Shown piece after piece: positions 23,218 to 34,965 of a DNA stretch of 64,000 nt. Location of the stretch: positions 70,809,575 to 70,873,574 of the forward strand of contig OX104118.1 in assembly GCA_944474755.1 (NCBI GenBank), written 5' to 3'. Origin of the DNA: Limnoperna fortunei. Taxonomy: Eukaryota > Mollusca > Bivalvia > Mytilida > Modiolidae. A model generated the notes under the pieces. That model was given only the letters and a program-made list of their open reading frames with translations. It searched no databases and was not told where the DNA came from. Both the position numbers and the translations under genes were made by a program. The stretch's first letter is position 1. Every line of letters begins with the position of its first letter.

Positions 23218-26200
23218 CTACACTTTTTCGCAAATGTAGTAATATCCCCCATGTGCACCCGGATGAGCACCTTCACATTTTGCATCCATCCAGTATACAT
23301 CAGTTCCGTTCCATGTTGTCGTGGCACAGTTTTGAGCTATATCTCCGTCAGGTTGTCCCAGCATCCATTTTGTGTACGATCCAACATCACTTCCGGTCTC
23401 AACCCATCTCCAGTGCCCTTCTTGGATAGCATCTTTAAGACCGAACCAGTAGTGGTTGTAGTGAAAACCTATATACAGATACAACTTGTTTTAAATTAAT
23501 TGTCCAATGCGTAGTAGAAAACCTGCTTTTGTTATAGTTTGCTATAAACTACTGGCAAAGAAAACAAATAAAAAATATGTGGCATGCATCATAAATCACT
23601 ATCACTATCAGAAGCAAACTTGATGTACACGCAATGTGCAACACTGAAAGAAGAGGTATCAGTTTAATAACATTTTATCAGATACATAATATTATCAATG
23701 TGTTGACCTATCGACAAAATTATTGCTCCGCTGTCGGAAATGATTAATTCCACATTAAAAGGCAAAACACTTCCTAGACAAATTTTAAGTTTATTATACC
23801 AGAGACATCTTTCAAACACTTTAAAATTTGATAATTTTATGAAAGCGTATAAAAAACTTACTTGAAAAAACATTCAAAAACTGTGTGATATAGTTCATTT
23901 TCTCCTCGGTGTCAATAGTTACCAGAAAAGCGTGCATTTTCTCACAAGCCACCTGAAATTTATTCTGTTATTATAAAACTTATTATTGTAACCCTAGCAG
24001 CAGAAATCAAGTAAAGCATTAATTCTTATAAAAAATGTGTTATCAATTAAAATGCATAATGCCCAACATAATACATGTTTGATTGTTTTTATTTGAATGG
24101 TGTTTTATTACCACTTTCAGGAATTTTTCAGCTATATTATGGCGTCCAGATTTTTTATTGGGGGAGGAAGCCGGAGTACCCGGAAAGAACCCCCAAGTTG
24201 CAGTAGGATAACTGGCAATTAATGTCAATTAAGATTGGAGTCGAGTACGCCCTGCCTGTAGTTCATAATACATGTTTTATAGACTACCAACAATATCTCA
24301 GAACAAGCGGACACTATGACCTTGGGTCGATTTTGTAGCTAAGAAACGACTTTGTGGTTAAAACAAACCATATATCATTCAAAAGTAACAACGTGAAAAA
24401 TTTCTGCAATGTAACGAAAACTCGCATGAATCACCACAGTTCCCTTGTGTAACGGGATACCTATCAGTGGTGGAACCAGAATTTCTCATAAGGAAGGCGG
24501 CGGGGCTTGTTTGTTGTATCTATTACCGGTAAACTCATAAGGAAGGCGGCGGGGCTTGTTTGTTGTATCTATTACCGGTAAACTCATAAGGAAGGCGGCG
24601 CGGCTTGTTTGTTGTATCTATTACCGGTAAACTCATAAGGAAGGCGGCGGGGCTTGTTTGTTGTATCTATTACCGGTAAACTCATAAGGAAGGCGGCGGG
24701 GCTTGTTTGTTGTATCTATTACCGGTAAACTCATAAGGAAGGCGGCGGGGCTTGTTTGTTGTATCTATTACCGGTAAACTCATAAGGAAGGCGGTGGGGC
24801 TTGTTTGTTGTATCTATTACCGGTAAACTCATAAGGAAGGCGGCGGGGCTTGTTTGTTGTATCTATTACCGGTAAACTCATAAGGAAGGCGGCGCGGCTT
24901 GATTGTTGTATCTATTACCGGTAAACTCATAAGGAAGGCGGCGGGGCTTGTTTGTTGTATCTATTACCGGTAAACTCATAAGGAAGGCGGCGGGGCTTGT
25001 TTGTTGTATCTATTACCGGTAAATGAATAAGAAAGCATAATACATATAAAGAGTGGATCTTCGCACTATTGCAAAGTAACCTAGGAATAAAAAACTCTAT
25101 TACCTTGTAACAAAAGGGTAAAATTCAACTTGTTCTCAAAAGTACAACTAACATTCGATGGAACTGTAGTGACGGATGTTTCTTGTGTTAAGAATTTGGG
25201 ATGTTACTTCGACAACACACTTAGTATGGACGATCAAGCCAGTGCAATAACGAAATCGTGTTTTCATCAAATTCGAAACATTGGCCGAATTCGATCATTT
25301 ATCACCAACGACGCTTGTAAGACACTAGTCAGCTCGTTAGTTACATCCAGATTAGACTATGCTAATGCTCTGTTGTATGGTACAAATAGCCGTGTTATGA
25401 CAAAACTGCAGCGTGTCCAAAATGCTGCTGCAAGATTAATTACGAGAACTAAAAAGCATGAATCAATAACACCAATTCTCATGTCTTTGCACTGGCTTCC
25501 GATGAAATATCGTTGCGAGTATAAACTCCTAATGTACGTTTTCAAGGCTATTAATGGTGATGCTCCTACATACTTGCAAGAGTTAGTGAACATGTATAGA
25601 CAAGGTAGAACGTTACGATCAGAAAACAGCATGTTATTGCAAGTTCCAAAGAATGTCCGGACGAAAACATATGGGAACCGGCGATTTGACTGTGCTGCGC
25701 CTTTTCTTTGGAACAACTTACCAATGACATTGCGGAAATTAACATCTTTAGACGCTTTTAAAAGGGATCTGAAAACACATTTGTTCAGGAAAGCTTATTT
25801 TGATATTTAAACTATGTGTGATCTGTAATTTACTGGTGTTTTTTAGATGCTTTCCATTTGTGATAGTTTGGGTTAACTGTGGTCTCATATTTACTTTTAT
25901 GTAGATTTATTTTAAGCTTTTATATCTTTTTAACTATAATTATCTCTTATAAGGTTTTTTTTTGTTCTAGTTTTGTTTTTATTTATTTTTATTTTTTTTT
26001 ATTTTGTATATTTCAATTTTAAAATAGTATTCAAGTTACGATAAATTGTAATTTTTGCTTGTTTCAAACATAAAATATATCGATATAAATTTTTTTGTAT
26101 TTTAATTTTTAATTGGTGCTTTACATTTTTGTTAAAATTGCATTATACCGGTATTGTTTTTAAATACTTTGTTTCCCTTTTCAACATTGTTATAACTATT

Positions 26201-29200
26201 GTGATGTGTGTTGTATAGTGTATGTTGTAAAGCGCTTAGGGTAGTTCTGTTTAACTATATTTGCGCTATATAAATATGTATAATAATAATAATAAAAAAA
26301 CCAAAATGAAAAACAAACCATAATATCGCACTGGGGTAGTGTATTTCATTAAACAGTGCTTAGTCGGGAGTATTCGCATGCACAACCTTAAAACAATCGG
26401 ACCAGAGGCAGAATCATTTGCAATTATCGTGTCAGTACGAAAGTAAACATAAAAATGTACACCTTGGTACAATTAACTGGAACACAATCGTTCCTGTAAG
26501 CTTTATACTGACAGTAAAAAATAATATCACAATTCCTCCACAGCAGTCAAAAATTTAAATATAAGACATCTTCCTTTATATTACATAGTGGAAGCTGTAA
26601 GATTCGTCAGAAAAACAATTAAACTTGTAACATTCATCTCTCTTAAATATTATTTACGTTTCCTTGGCTATAGCATTACAAATATTTAATATGTTCAATT
26701 AACAATGTTTGAACTTGGCAGTTATACGAGACACAGTCATTGATTTTGTTTCTGCATTGTGTAAAAAATACCGCATAATTCAGCTTTTGTTATTGATATA
26801 CAATATATAGAAGGGTTTTTCATTCCCCATAATCTGTTATTTAAATAGGTTGATAGAATTGATACTTAATTTGTGCATACGTTTAGTTTACACTTCGCTG
26901 TGTGCATTGTACTTACGCCAAGTTGCACTTTATAATTGATTCACTGCACTTGCTCGTGACGTTACATTAACTATTGAAAAAACTACTGTTTTACTTACGG
27001 TTTTATAGGGAGTATTATTTAAAGATTTTCTCAAAAATATATATTTTCATTATTTAACTGTTTAAGTTAATTAATAGTTAGTTAATTCTTAAACGCTAAA
27101 TTTATATTCAGTAAGCTGCAGGAATAATTACCTGTAAAATATTGTATTGGAGGTTATTATTTGACGATATCCATTTCACAACCCGTATCAACATAGACCG
27201 CTATATCGACCCAAGGGCCTTTAAGCCCGAGGGTAGATATGGATCGAGGGGTTGATACGGGATAATATGGATATCGCTATATCATAACCTTTTTATCATA
27301 CACTTAAAATAGCAAGTTTCAAATATATCCATATTGTGCTCAAGAGGAATATATGGATCTCCATTGCAAATATATAGGAAATCCATATCTGCTCTGGAGG
27401 GGGTTTAAAAGGGCATCAGTATTACACCCCGAGGCGATATAATTCTTTAATCTCTATCAGTATCATATATGTAAAGGCAAACATATCTTAACTAAATATA
27501 TGATAAATTGTTTTATCATCAGTGAAACGTAGCAGAGATACGGTAAATGGCCAATATGAAAACAGTAAACGACGTTGATTCCTTGTCAGGCATCTTAATA
27601 GCTACTTCATATAACGAGGTTTTATTTGACACACACACACATGTTATGCTGAGCAACGTAGCTAACCTTCAGTATGCATATGGTAACAAAACACACACAA
27701 GTAACACTCTGCTAACCAACGTGCAACACACATCAGTAATGAATACGGTAACTGAACACACACAAGTAACGCTCTGCTTACCAACGTGCAACACACATCA
27801 GTAATGAATACGGTAACTGAACACACACAAGCCAGTAATGCTCTGCTTACCAACGTGCAACACACATTAGTAATACACACGTACCTCAGCTTCATTCCAG
27901 AACAGCTGTGTGTTGCTGAAGTAAATACATTTGTTTTGGTATGAAGACCATCCCTTATCACAGGCGGAGTAAACCAGTACAGTGACTGAAATGTTAACCA
28001 TACGTAACAACAGTGTGAAATGTTAACCATACGTAACAACAGTGTGAAATGTTTAACATACGTAACAACAGTGTGAAATGTTTAACATACGTAACAACAG
28101 TGTGAAATGTTAAAAATACGTAACAACAGTGTGAAATGTTAACCATACGTAACAACAGTATACAGTTATTTCATATGTGATTTGGGAACAGTCAAACTGT
28201 TGGTCCCAGGTGGAGGGGATAGTGTTTTGAACTCTTGCCCGAGGCCGTAGGCCAAGGGCAACAGTTCAAAACACTATTCCCGACACCGAGGAACCACTGT
28301 TTGACTGTTCTAAAATCACATATGAAATAACTGTTTTATTACCTGATCAATTACTGTTTTTAACAGTACTTGCAGAAGAAAAAAAGGAAAAAGACAATTT
28401 TGCTATTTTCAACTGAATAATTGTACTTTGTTTAAATACTTCAACACATTTTATTTATGGAGAAATAGTCATGGAGTTCTTCAAAACAACGAGAATAAAG
28501 TCATTTTGTTTCTTTACTGTTCCTTGTGAAATTAGCGGGGAAAAAATGACGTCAGAGTACGCGATGGGAAACAGTCGAATCTATTGACCGGTCAACAGTT
28601 CGCAAACGTGGACGTTTTTAGAGTTTCAGAAAACAGTAAAAAATACCGAATTTCGTTTATATAAGGTATCAGGTAATAATGTGAAATATTTAACATACGT
28701 AACAACAGTGTGAAATATTTAACATACGTAACAACAGTGTGAAATATTTAACATACGTAACAACAGTGTGAAATGTTAAACATACGTAACAACAGTGTGA
28801 AATGTTTAACATACGTAACAACAGTGTGAAATGTTTAACATACGTAACAACAGTGTGAAATGTTTAACATACGTAACAACAGTGTGAAATGTTTAACATA
28901 CGTAACAACAGTGTGAAATGTTTAACATACGTAACAACAGTGTGAAATGTTTAACATACGTAACAACAGTGTGAAATGTTTAACATACGTAACAACAGTG
29001 TGAAATGTTTAGCATACGTAACAACAATGTGAAATGTTTAACATACGTAACAACAATGTGAAATGTTTAACATACCTAACAACAGTGTGAAATGTTTAAC
29101 ATACGTAACAACAGTGTGAAATGTTTAACATACGTAACAACAGTGTGAAATGTTTAACATACGTAACAACAGTGTGAAATGTTTAACATACGTAACAACA

Positions 29201-31231
29201 GTGTGAAATGTTTAACACAAGTAACAACAGTGTGAAATATTTAACATACGTAACAACAATGTGAAATATTTAACATACGTAACAGTGACTGAAATGTTTA
29301 ACATACGTTACAACAGTGTGAAATGTTAAACATACGTAACAACAGTGTGAAATGTTTAACATACGTAACAACAGTGTGAAATGTTAAACATACGTAACAA
29401 CAATGTGAAATATTTAACATACGTAACAGTGCGAAATGTTTAACATACGTAACAGTGACTGAAATGTTTAACATACGTTACAACAGTGTGAAATGTTAAA
29501 CATACGTAACAACAGTGTGAAATGTTTAACATACGTAACAACAGTGTGAAATGTTAAACATACGTAACAACAATGTGAAATATTTAACATACGTAACAAC
29601 AGTGACTGAAATGTTTAACATACGTAACAACAGTGTGAAATGTTTAACACAAGTAACAACAGTGTGAAATATTTAACATACGTAACAACAGTGTGAAATA
29701 TTTAACATACGTAACAACAATGTGAAATATTTAACATACGTAACAACAGTGACTGAAATGTTTAACATACGTTACAACAGTGACTGAAATGTTTAACATA
29801 CGTAACAACAGTGTGAAATGTTAAACATACGTAACAACAGTGTGAAATGTTTAACATACGTAACAACAGTGTGAAATGTTAAACATGCGTAACAACAATG
29901 TGAAATGTTAAACATGCGTAACAACAGTGTGAAATGTTAAACATACGTAACAACAGTGTGAAATGTTAAACATGCGTAACAACAGTGTGAAATGTTAAAC
30001 ATACGTAACAACAGTGTGATGTTAAACATGCGTTACAACAATGTGAAATGTTAAACATACGTAACAACAGTGTGAAATGTTTAACATACGTAACAACAGT
30101 GTGAAATGTTTAACATACGTAACAACAGTGTGAAATGTTAAACATACGTAACAACAGTGCGAAATGTTTAACATACGTAACAACAGTGTGAAATGTTAAA
30201 CATACGTAACAACAGTGTGAAAAGTTAAACATACGTAACAACAGTGTGAAATGTTAAACATACGTAACAACAGTGTGAAAAGTTAAACATACGTAACAAC
30301 AGTGTGAAATGTTAAACATACGTAACAACAGTGCGAAATGTTTAACATTCGTAACAACAGTGTGAAATGTTAAAAATACGTAACAACAGTGTGGAATGTT
30401 TAACATACGTAACAACAGTGTGAAATGTTTCACATACGTAGCAACAGTGTGAAATGTTTAACACACGTAACAACAGTGTGAAATTTTAAAAATACGTAAC
30501 AACAGTGTGAAATATTAAACATACGTAACAACAGTGTGAAATGTTTAACACACGTAACAACAGCGTGCAATGTTTAACATTCGTAACAACAGTGTGAAAT
30601 GTTAAAAATACGTAACAACAGTGTGGAATGTTTAACATACGTAACAACAGTGTGAAATGTTTCACATTCGTAGCAACAGTGTGAAATGTTTAACACACGT
30701 AACAACAGTGTGAAATTTTAAAAATACGTAACAACAGTGTGAAATGTTAAACATACGTAACAACAGTGTGAAATGTTTAACATACGTAACAACAGTGTGA
30801 AATGTTAAAAATACATAACAACAGTGTGGAATGTTTAACATACGTAACAACAGTGTGAAATGTTTCACATACGTAGCAACAGTGTGAAATGTTTAACACA
30901 CGTAACAACAGTGTGAAATTTTAAAAATACGTAACAACAGTGTGAAATGTTAAACATACGTAACAACAGTGTGAAATGTTTAACACACGTAACAACACAA
31001 TGTGAAGTGTTTAACATACGTAACAACAGTGTGAAATGTAAAACGTACTTTTACTTTTGTTGTTATAAAAGTTTTTAAAAAGCTTTTTACAGTTCAATAG
31101 TAATAAAAAAAATTCAACAATTTGGCGATTACAAAATCCAACTTTAGTTTTCAATTAAGACGAAACTATTAGTATTAAAACAACATACACGTACCAGCAG
31201 ACAAAATGACTAGTTTGGTCATGAAATCCAT
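23218..31231 (-). CDS. Secreted C-type lectin, four exons
   Basis: Coding exons on the minus strand: 31231-31195 (37 bp), 27985-27885 (101), 23952-23862 (91), 23468-23218 (251). All introns are GT-AG and phases agree (1, 0, 1), giving 480 bp, 159 aa plus stop. Signal peptide 1-20 (MDFMTKLVILSAVTVLVYSA) is followed by one C-type lectin domain. Cysteines at 21, 32, 49, 124, 141 and 156 fit the long-form fold with three disulfides. Other hallmarks are WNEAE (42-46), LVTIDTEE (56-63), YWFGLKD (83-89), WRW (96-98), QPD (115-117) and YICEKV at the end. QPD is the galactose-type calcium-site motif; the usual WND is WMD (136-138). N130-G-T is a possible glycosylation site. It likely acts extracellularly in sugar recognition; ligand and immune role are inference. 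Introns 1 and 2 (3.2 and 3.9 kb) are filled with repeats. Confidence 0.92.
24081..24263 (-). mobile_element. SINE copy lacking the tRNA head, in lectin intron 2
   Basis: Reverse-complement copy of the SINE core and tail, flanked by a perfect 14-bp target duplication CATAATACATGTTT (24067-24080 and 24264-24277). It starts at the tRNA/core junction (GGCAGGGCGTACTCGACTCC), so it is 5'-truncated or a head-less variant. Confidence 0.85.
24484..25022. repeat. 49-bp minisatellite, 11 units
   Basis: Eleven nearly identical 49-bp units made of ACTCATAAGGAAGGCGGCGG, GGCTTGTTTGTTGTATC and TATTACCGGTAA. Only a few single-base variants (CGCGG, GGTGG, TTGATTG). It lies in lectin intron 2 and is notably GC-richer than its surroundings. 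Confidence 0.95.
25105..26297 (+). mobile_element. 5'-truncated CR1/L2-like LINE 3' end
   Basis: An open frame to the stop at 25810 covers the C-terminal end of a non-LTR RT polyprotein: VKNLGCYFD, SRLDYANALLYG, LQRVQNAAARLITRT, LHWLPMKYRCEYK and LWNNLPMTLR, the usual post-RT block of CR1/L2-type elements. There is no genuine start codon; the element is truncated at its 5' end just after the 49-bp minisatellite. The 3' UTR ends with AAAGCGCTTAGGG and GCGCTATATAAAT followed by (TAA)n at about 26279-26297. The remaining frame is unbroken, so the insertion is fairly young. It lies in lectin intron 2 in antisense orientation. Confidence 0.88.
26298..27149. other. Lectin intron 2, no feature recognised
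   Basis: AT-rich unique sequence. No exon-like or repeat structure seen. Confidence 0.6.
27150..27290. repeat. Palindromic element with about 40-bp arms
   Basis: Left arm 27150-27192 and right arm 27251-27290 are inverted copies (AGGTTAT.ATTTGACGATATCC against its complement, then CCCGTATCAAC). The centre has GGGCCTTTAAGCCCGAGGG. Looks like a small foldback element in lectin intron 2. The following 230 bp to 27500 may belong to it but show no clear second terminus. Confidence 0.7.
27626..27880. repeat. 65-bp minisatellite beside lectin exon 2
   Basis: About 3.5 units of 65 bp containing ACACACACAAGTAAC, CCAACGTGCAACACACATCA and GTAATGAATACGGTAACTGA (starts at about 27691, 27756, 27821). It reaches to within a few bases of the splice donor of lectin exon 2 at 27884. 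Confidence 0.88.
27986..31046. repeat. 29-bp minisatellite in lectin intron 1
   Basis: Units of 29 bp, AACAACAGTGTGAAATG then TTTAACATACGT, occupy 27986-28160 (about 6 units) and 28679-31046 (about 81 units), split by a palindromic insertion. The left edge coincides with the exon 2 acceptor of the lectin gene. Five units carry CAGTGACTGAAATG (from 29283, 29453, 29600, 29748, 29778), identical to the exon 2 acceptor sequence at 27980-27993. There are no unique spacers, so it is not CRISPR. Minus-strand ORFs inside are incidental. Confidence 0.95.
28161..28678. mobile_element. Palindromic insertion splitting the 29-bp array
   Basis: Non-array DNA with long inverted arms at about 28163-28244 and 28252-28333 (CAGTTATTTCATATGTGATTT against its complement, then GAACAGTCAAAC and AGTGTTTTGAAC). 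It continues to 28678, where ATCAGGTAATAA mirrors TTATTACCTGAT at 28337. The array resumes on both sides, so this is an insertion or a captured foldback element. Confidence 0.75.
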
Positions 31232-31285
31232 TGTTTTATTTATGGATAACAGACCGGATGTGACGATTTGTTTTGTGACTTTACA

Positions 31286-31310
31286 TCTTATCTTTCATAT
31301 AAGTCGATTG
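31286..31310 (-). promoter_or_regulatory. Possible lectin core promoter
   Basis: About 55-75 bp upstream of the lectin ATG the minus strand has CTTATATGAAA (weak TATA-like) followed by AAGATAAGA, a GATA-factor consensus. Position is plausible but neither motif is decisive. Confidence 0.3.
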
Positions 31311-31467
31311 GTTTACAGAAGATATCTATGGTCTTACTTCTTGAACCAGCAATCTTTGGTATTTACACAAATTTTGGTGAATGTTTTCAAATTTTACTGC
31401 AACCAGCATTACTGGTATATATATTAAGTACCAAACACTGGAAAGAGATGTAATTTCATTTGTCAAA

Positions 31468-31660
31468 TTTCTCGTCCTCACTGCGGGCAGGGTGCACTCG
31501 TCTCTTTATTGACAAGGATTGCCAATATTCCTACCGAAGGGCGGTGGGGCGGGGGTTCTCTAGTTACTCCGAACTTTCTACCCCAATAAAAACTGCAGAC
31601 GCCGCCATGATAAAGATGAAAAATTGCTGAAAGTGGCGTTAAACGCCATTTGATCTAGCA
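31468..31660 (+). mobile_element. SINE core and tail lacking the tRNA head
   Basis: Begins CTCACTGCGGGCAGGGTGCA and continues through GACAAGGATTGCCA, the core block and GAAAGTGGCGTTAAAC. It starts at nearly the same point as the truncated copy at 24263. Confidence 0.8.
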
Positions 31661-31749
31661 AATATGTCTTTTACGCTAAAATGGTACCCATGTGTTAATA
31701 TGATATTATTATGAAATGGTTTCGGTATTAATCTAGTTATTGGTAAAAG

Positions 31750-32440
31750 TATTGCTGTATTAGCCTAGGGACGGCCAATACATCTGGCCAAGGACCAATA
31801 AAGTAGGCCAATACAGAAATCATCACATAATGATATCTTTATTAATTAACTCGGCCACAACTACTGTTATCTTCATTATTTTACCAAATTATGATGTATA
31901 TTGATATTTACTAAATGCAAAAACAGGCTCAATACAGAAAAACAGGGACAATAATGGAATGTCACTTCAGGTTATTTATATATAAATAATCGTCATGATC
32001 GTTTTAAAAACAAACGCATATGTTTGCATTACGTAAACTTATGATTTGAACTGCACCAGATGGATTTAAGTTGCAAACCTTACTGATAACATTGGTGTCA
32101 AATTGTACGTACAATGGCACTTTTAAGGAATGATCAATATAAATTCTAAGGTAAACACATAGATATCGTTACAGTGGAATTTTTAAGGAAAGAATTTTCA
32201 TACTAAGTGTTTTTCACATTGAACATTTATTATGTCAAAGAGCAGCCGCATTGTATCGAGTGTAGTTATATTGGTGGCAGACAAAATGGTACTAAATTTT
32301 ACTTAACTGGTTAATAAAAGTGTCGTTAAATTTGTGTTTTCATATTATTTGACATGTATTATGTCCTCAGCAAGCGGTCTTGGGCCCCGGATAATTGTAT
32401 TAGCCCTGGGCGTTGGCTCGGGCTAATACAGCTATCTGAT
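31750..32440. mobile_element. Candidate foldback DNA element, about 690 bp
   Basis: Both ends share GCTGTATTAGCC in inverted orientation (31753 onward; complement ending near 32432), and each end is itself an imperfect palindrome (GTATTAGCC..GGCCAATAC and GTATTAGCCC..GGGCTAATAC). There is no ORF. A non-autonomous DNA transposon is the simplest reading. Confidence 0.5.
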
Positions 32441-33554
32441 CAACCCCAAAAAGCTTCTGTTGGACACATTACAGGTCTGATATAAAAAACCATTTTATAA
32501 CAGGATAGCGGAGATAATCTGTTTTCTTTAAAATTGACATGTTGTAAACTGAAAATGAAACAAAATAATCTTAACTGTTTAACATATTTTTTTCTGTTTT
32601 CTGTCACTAATTTTTACTAGCTTTTTAACATCCATCTCAATTTTTAATAAATAAATATTCCCTGTCAGAAACTGAACAACATAGGGGATCAAATAAAAAC
32701 AAAATGTACAAAATTAAACCTACTTTTTACTTAAGTTTTGAACAATTAAAATAATTGTGGAAAACCAAAATATGGTCAGGACATATAAATATGTGTATAT
32801 TGTGCTAATCTCGTTAAAGCTTCATGGTGCTTGTTTTCGTAACGTTCTTATTCATTTGTTGTCTTGATTTAAGATAAGTAGTATAATTTGTTTTGGTGTA
32901 TATTTATATTTGTATTACTTATTTCTTGGAAATTCTATTAGATGATCGACTTGCATACTAAACCCATTCTATATTTTTAAAGATTTTCATAGTTTATATA
33001 AATCTAAATCGTTAAGACTGGGTAACAATATTTCAGATATATTTACGGATGCCATGAGGAACATCTAATTCAATACGACGTTTTAGTTCGCACTGCTTCA
33101 ACGGCAATCCCGGCTTCCTCTATGGGCAGATACTTCACCACACAAAAGTTTGATTATTGTCGTATACATTGGCTTTGTCAAGATTTCCAAGCTTCAAAAT
33201 GATCTTTTCTACTAAACTTGTATTTGGCACTAAGATTTACTGCCCTTTTTGCAAGGTGATTTATTATTTGTTACGTTGAAACGATCCCTCCTTGAATAAA
33301 AAACTGAAATTAATTCCTATCGCTGGAAGTTCATTAAAAGCAAATTAGAACGACTGTTAAAAACCCAGGATACTTGCATACCTGATTCCGAAAATTGCTG
33401 ATGCGAAACTTGTCTTGAACCAGAATGCATCTTCATATACAATCTCCTATCTTAGAAGAAACTATAGTTTATACAGTGAAGTTAAATACATCTTTTTTTC
33501 ATTTTGAAACGACAGATAACTATAATAAATCATTGGGAAAGCGAGACATATGAG
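32441..33554. other. No feature recognised
   Basis: AT-rich unique sequence between the foldback candidate and the segmental duplication. No ORF or repeat worth support. Confidence 0.55.
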
Positions 33555-34694
33555 GGATTGATAATTTAGAGGATAACTTTTCATTTATTACATGGTCAAA
33601 AAGATACCTGATTGTATAATTCACAATTCGCACAAATATTTTATCGTTACAAAATGTAATCCTTTTCTAACTGTATATACTGATACTATTTTAGCATGCT
33701 CAACATATTATATGTATTATTGTCAAATATTTGCTATTGTTGGAGAAGACTCCATACGTTGTGTCTTATCCTTTTTACTGATTTTTTTGCGAATTAATTA
33801 TACATGTAAATTAGCTAGAGATAACGGGTCTAAGCTACAGGTTCTGTTCCTAACCTGCTTAAATGTCATTACAAGGATTGAGTGATAGCCATGTTTCAAG
33901 ATCTTGAAAGCTCAGTCTTCACAAAATAAAGGACAATATTAACTTATCTAGCAATGACATTTCATTGTAGTTTCCGATGAGTATTTTTAAATTTTAAGCA
34001 ATCCAAAATTCTATATCCAAACGTTAGTAAAACTACACCAATTAACAACTCCAGTCGTATAATAGCTCTCTTAAGGTTAATGTATGTAATAGTTTATACA
34101 ACTCTTTATGTGAATAAAGGACAGATTACACTGTCTAACATCTTATATAAGATTTGTTCATTTAAATTGTTGAAATAAGTCTGATTTTTACATCACACCA
34201 TGTAATATTATATATTATTTAAATATTGACTTGACGGATGGTGAATACAATACCATGACCATTAAGGCATGTTCTACCTTTTGGTTGATCGATTCTAAAT
34301 ACGGCGAATAAATGACATGTTTAGATGTTTTCTTTAAAACTCTATAACAGTAACAGTTGGATACGTAAGCAGCAGCTATTAATCCGTGACTCAATTTAAT
34401 TAGTATACCCTTTGGCAATCTTATACCTTCTCCCAAAGAAAAATAAAATACGGGGTAATAACGATGTCTTAGTAATTGGCAAAGTTGAAAAGTCGGGTGG
34501 TGGGGAGGCACATTTAAAAAAACAAGTTTAAATATATCATTACATAGTTCTCATTCTTATTATATAGGATTTTTATAGTATATTTTGGTAATGATTTATT
34601 GTACAAAATTTTTCAAATATTATTTATTTATATTATAAATTTTAACAGTAAATATGAAATTCTATTATTCTCAACAGTTTCTCTATCAACAATA

Positions 34695-34965
34695 GGGGCC
34701 TCGGTGGCCGAGTGGTCTAGGTAGTTCGTCTACCATTGAACTTGGGTCTGTCAACACTGAGATTGCGGGTTCGATTCTCACTGCAGGCAGGGTGTACTCG
34801 ACTCCAATCTTAATTGACAAGGATTGCCAGTTTTCCTACCGCAGGTCGGGGGTTCTCTCCGGGTACTCCGGCTTCCTACCCAATAAAAAACTGGACGCCA
34901 TGAAATAGCTGAAAAATGGCTGAAAGTGGCGTTAAAACACCATTCAAACAAACAATCAAACAAAA
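34695..34965 (+). mobile_element. tRNA-derived SINE, full length with target duplication
   Basis: A box TGGCCGAGTGGT and B box GGGTTCGATTC, then core (GACAAGGATTGCCAGTTTTC), GAAATAGCTGAAAAATGGC and GAAAGTGGCGTTAAAAC, with an A/C-rich tail. A perfect 13-bp target duplication TCTATCAACAATA lies at 34682-34694 and 34966-34978. Absent from copy B of the segmental duplication. Confidence 0.92.

Noticed and set aside
25357..25716. 119-codon minus-strand ORF
   Set aside because: Antisense shadow of the LINE C-terminal frame on the plus strand.
27986..31046. CRISPR-like array of 29-bp repeats
   Set aside because: Repeats are contiguous with no unique spacers, and the DNA is eukaryotic; it is a minisatellite.
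33592..33885. 97-codon plus-strand ORF
   Set aside because: AT-rich, no motifs, and not preserved in the duplicated segment at 45810.
34215..34511. 98-codon minus-strand ORF
   Set aside because: No recognisable domain or splice context; lies in DNA absent from the other duplication copy. Possibly an unnamed repeat.
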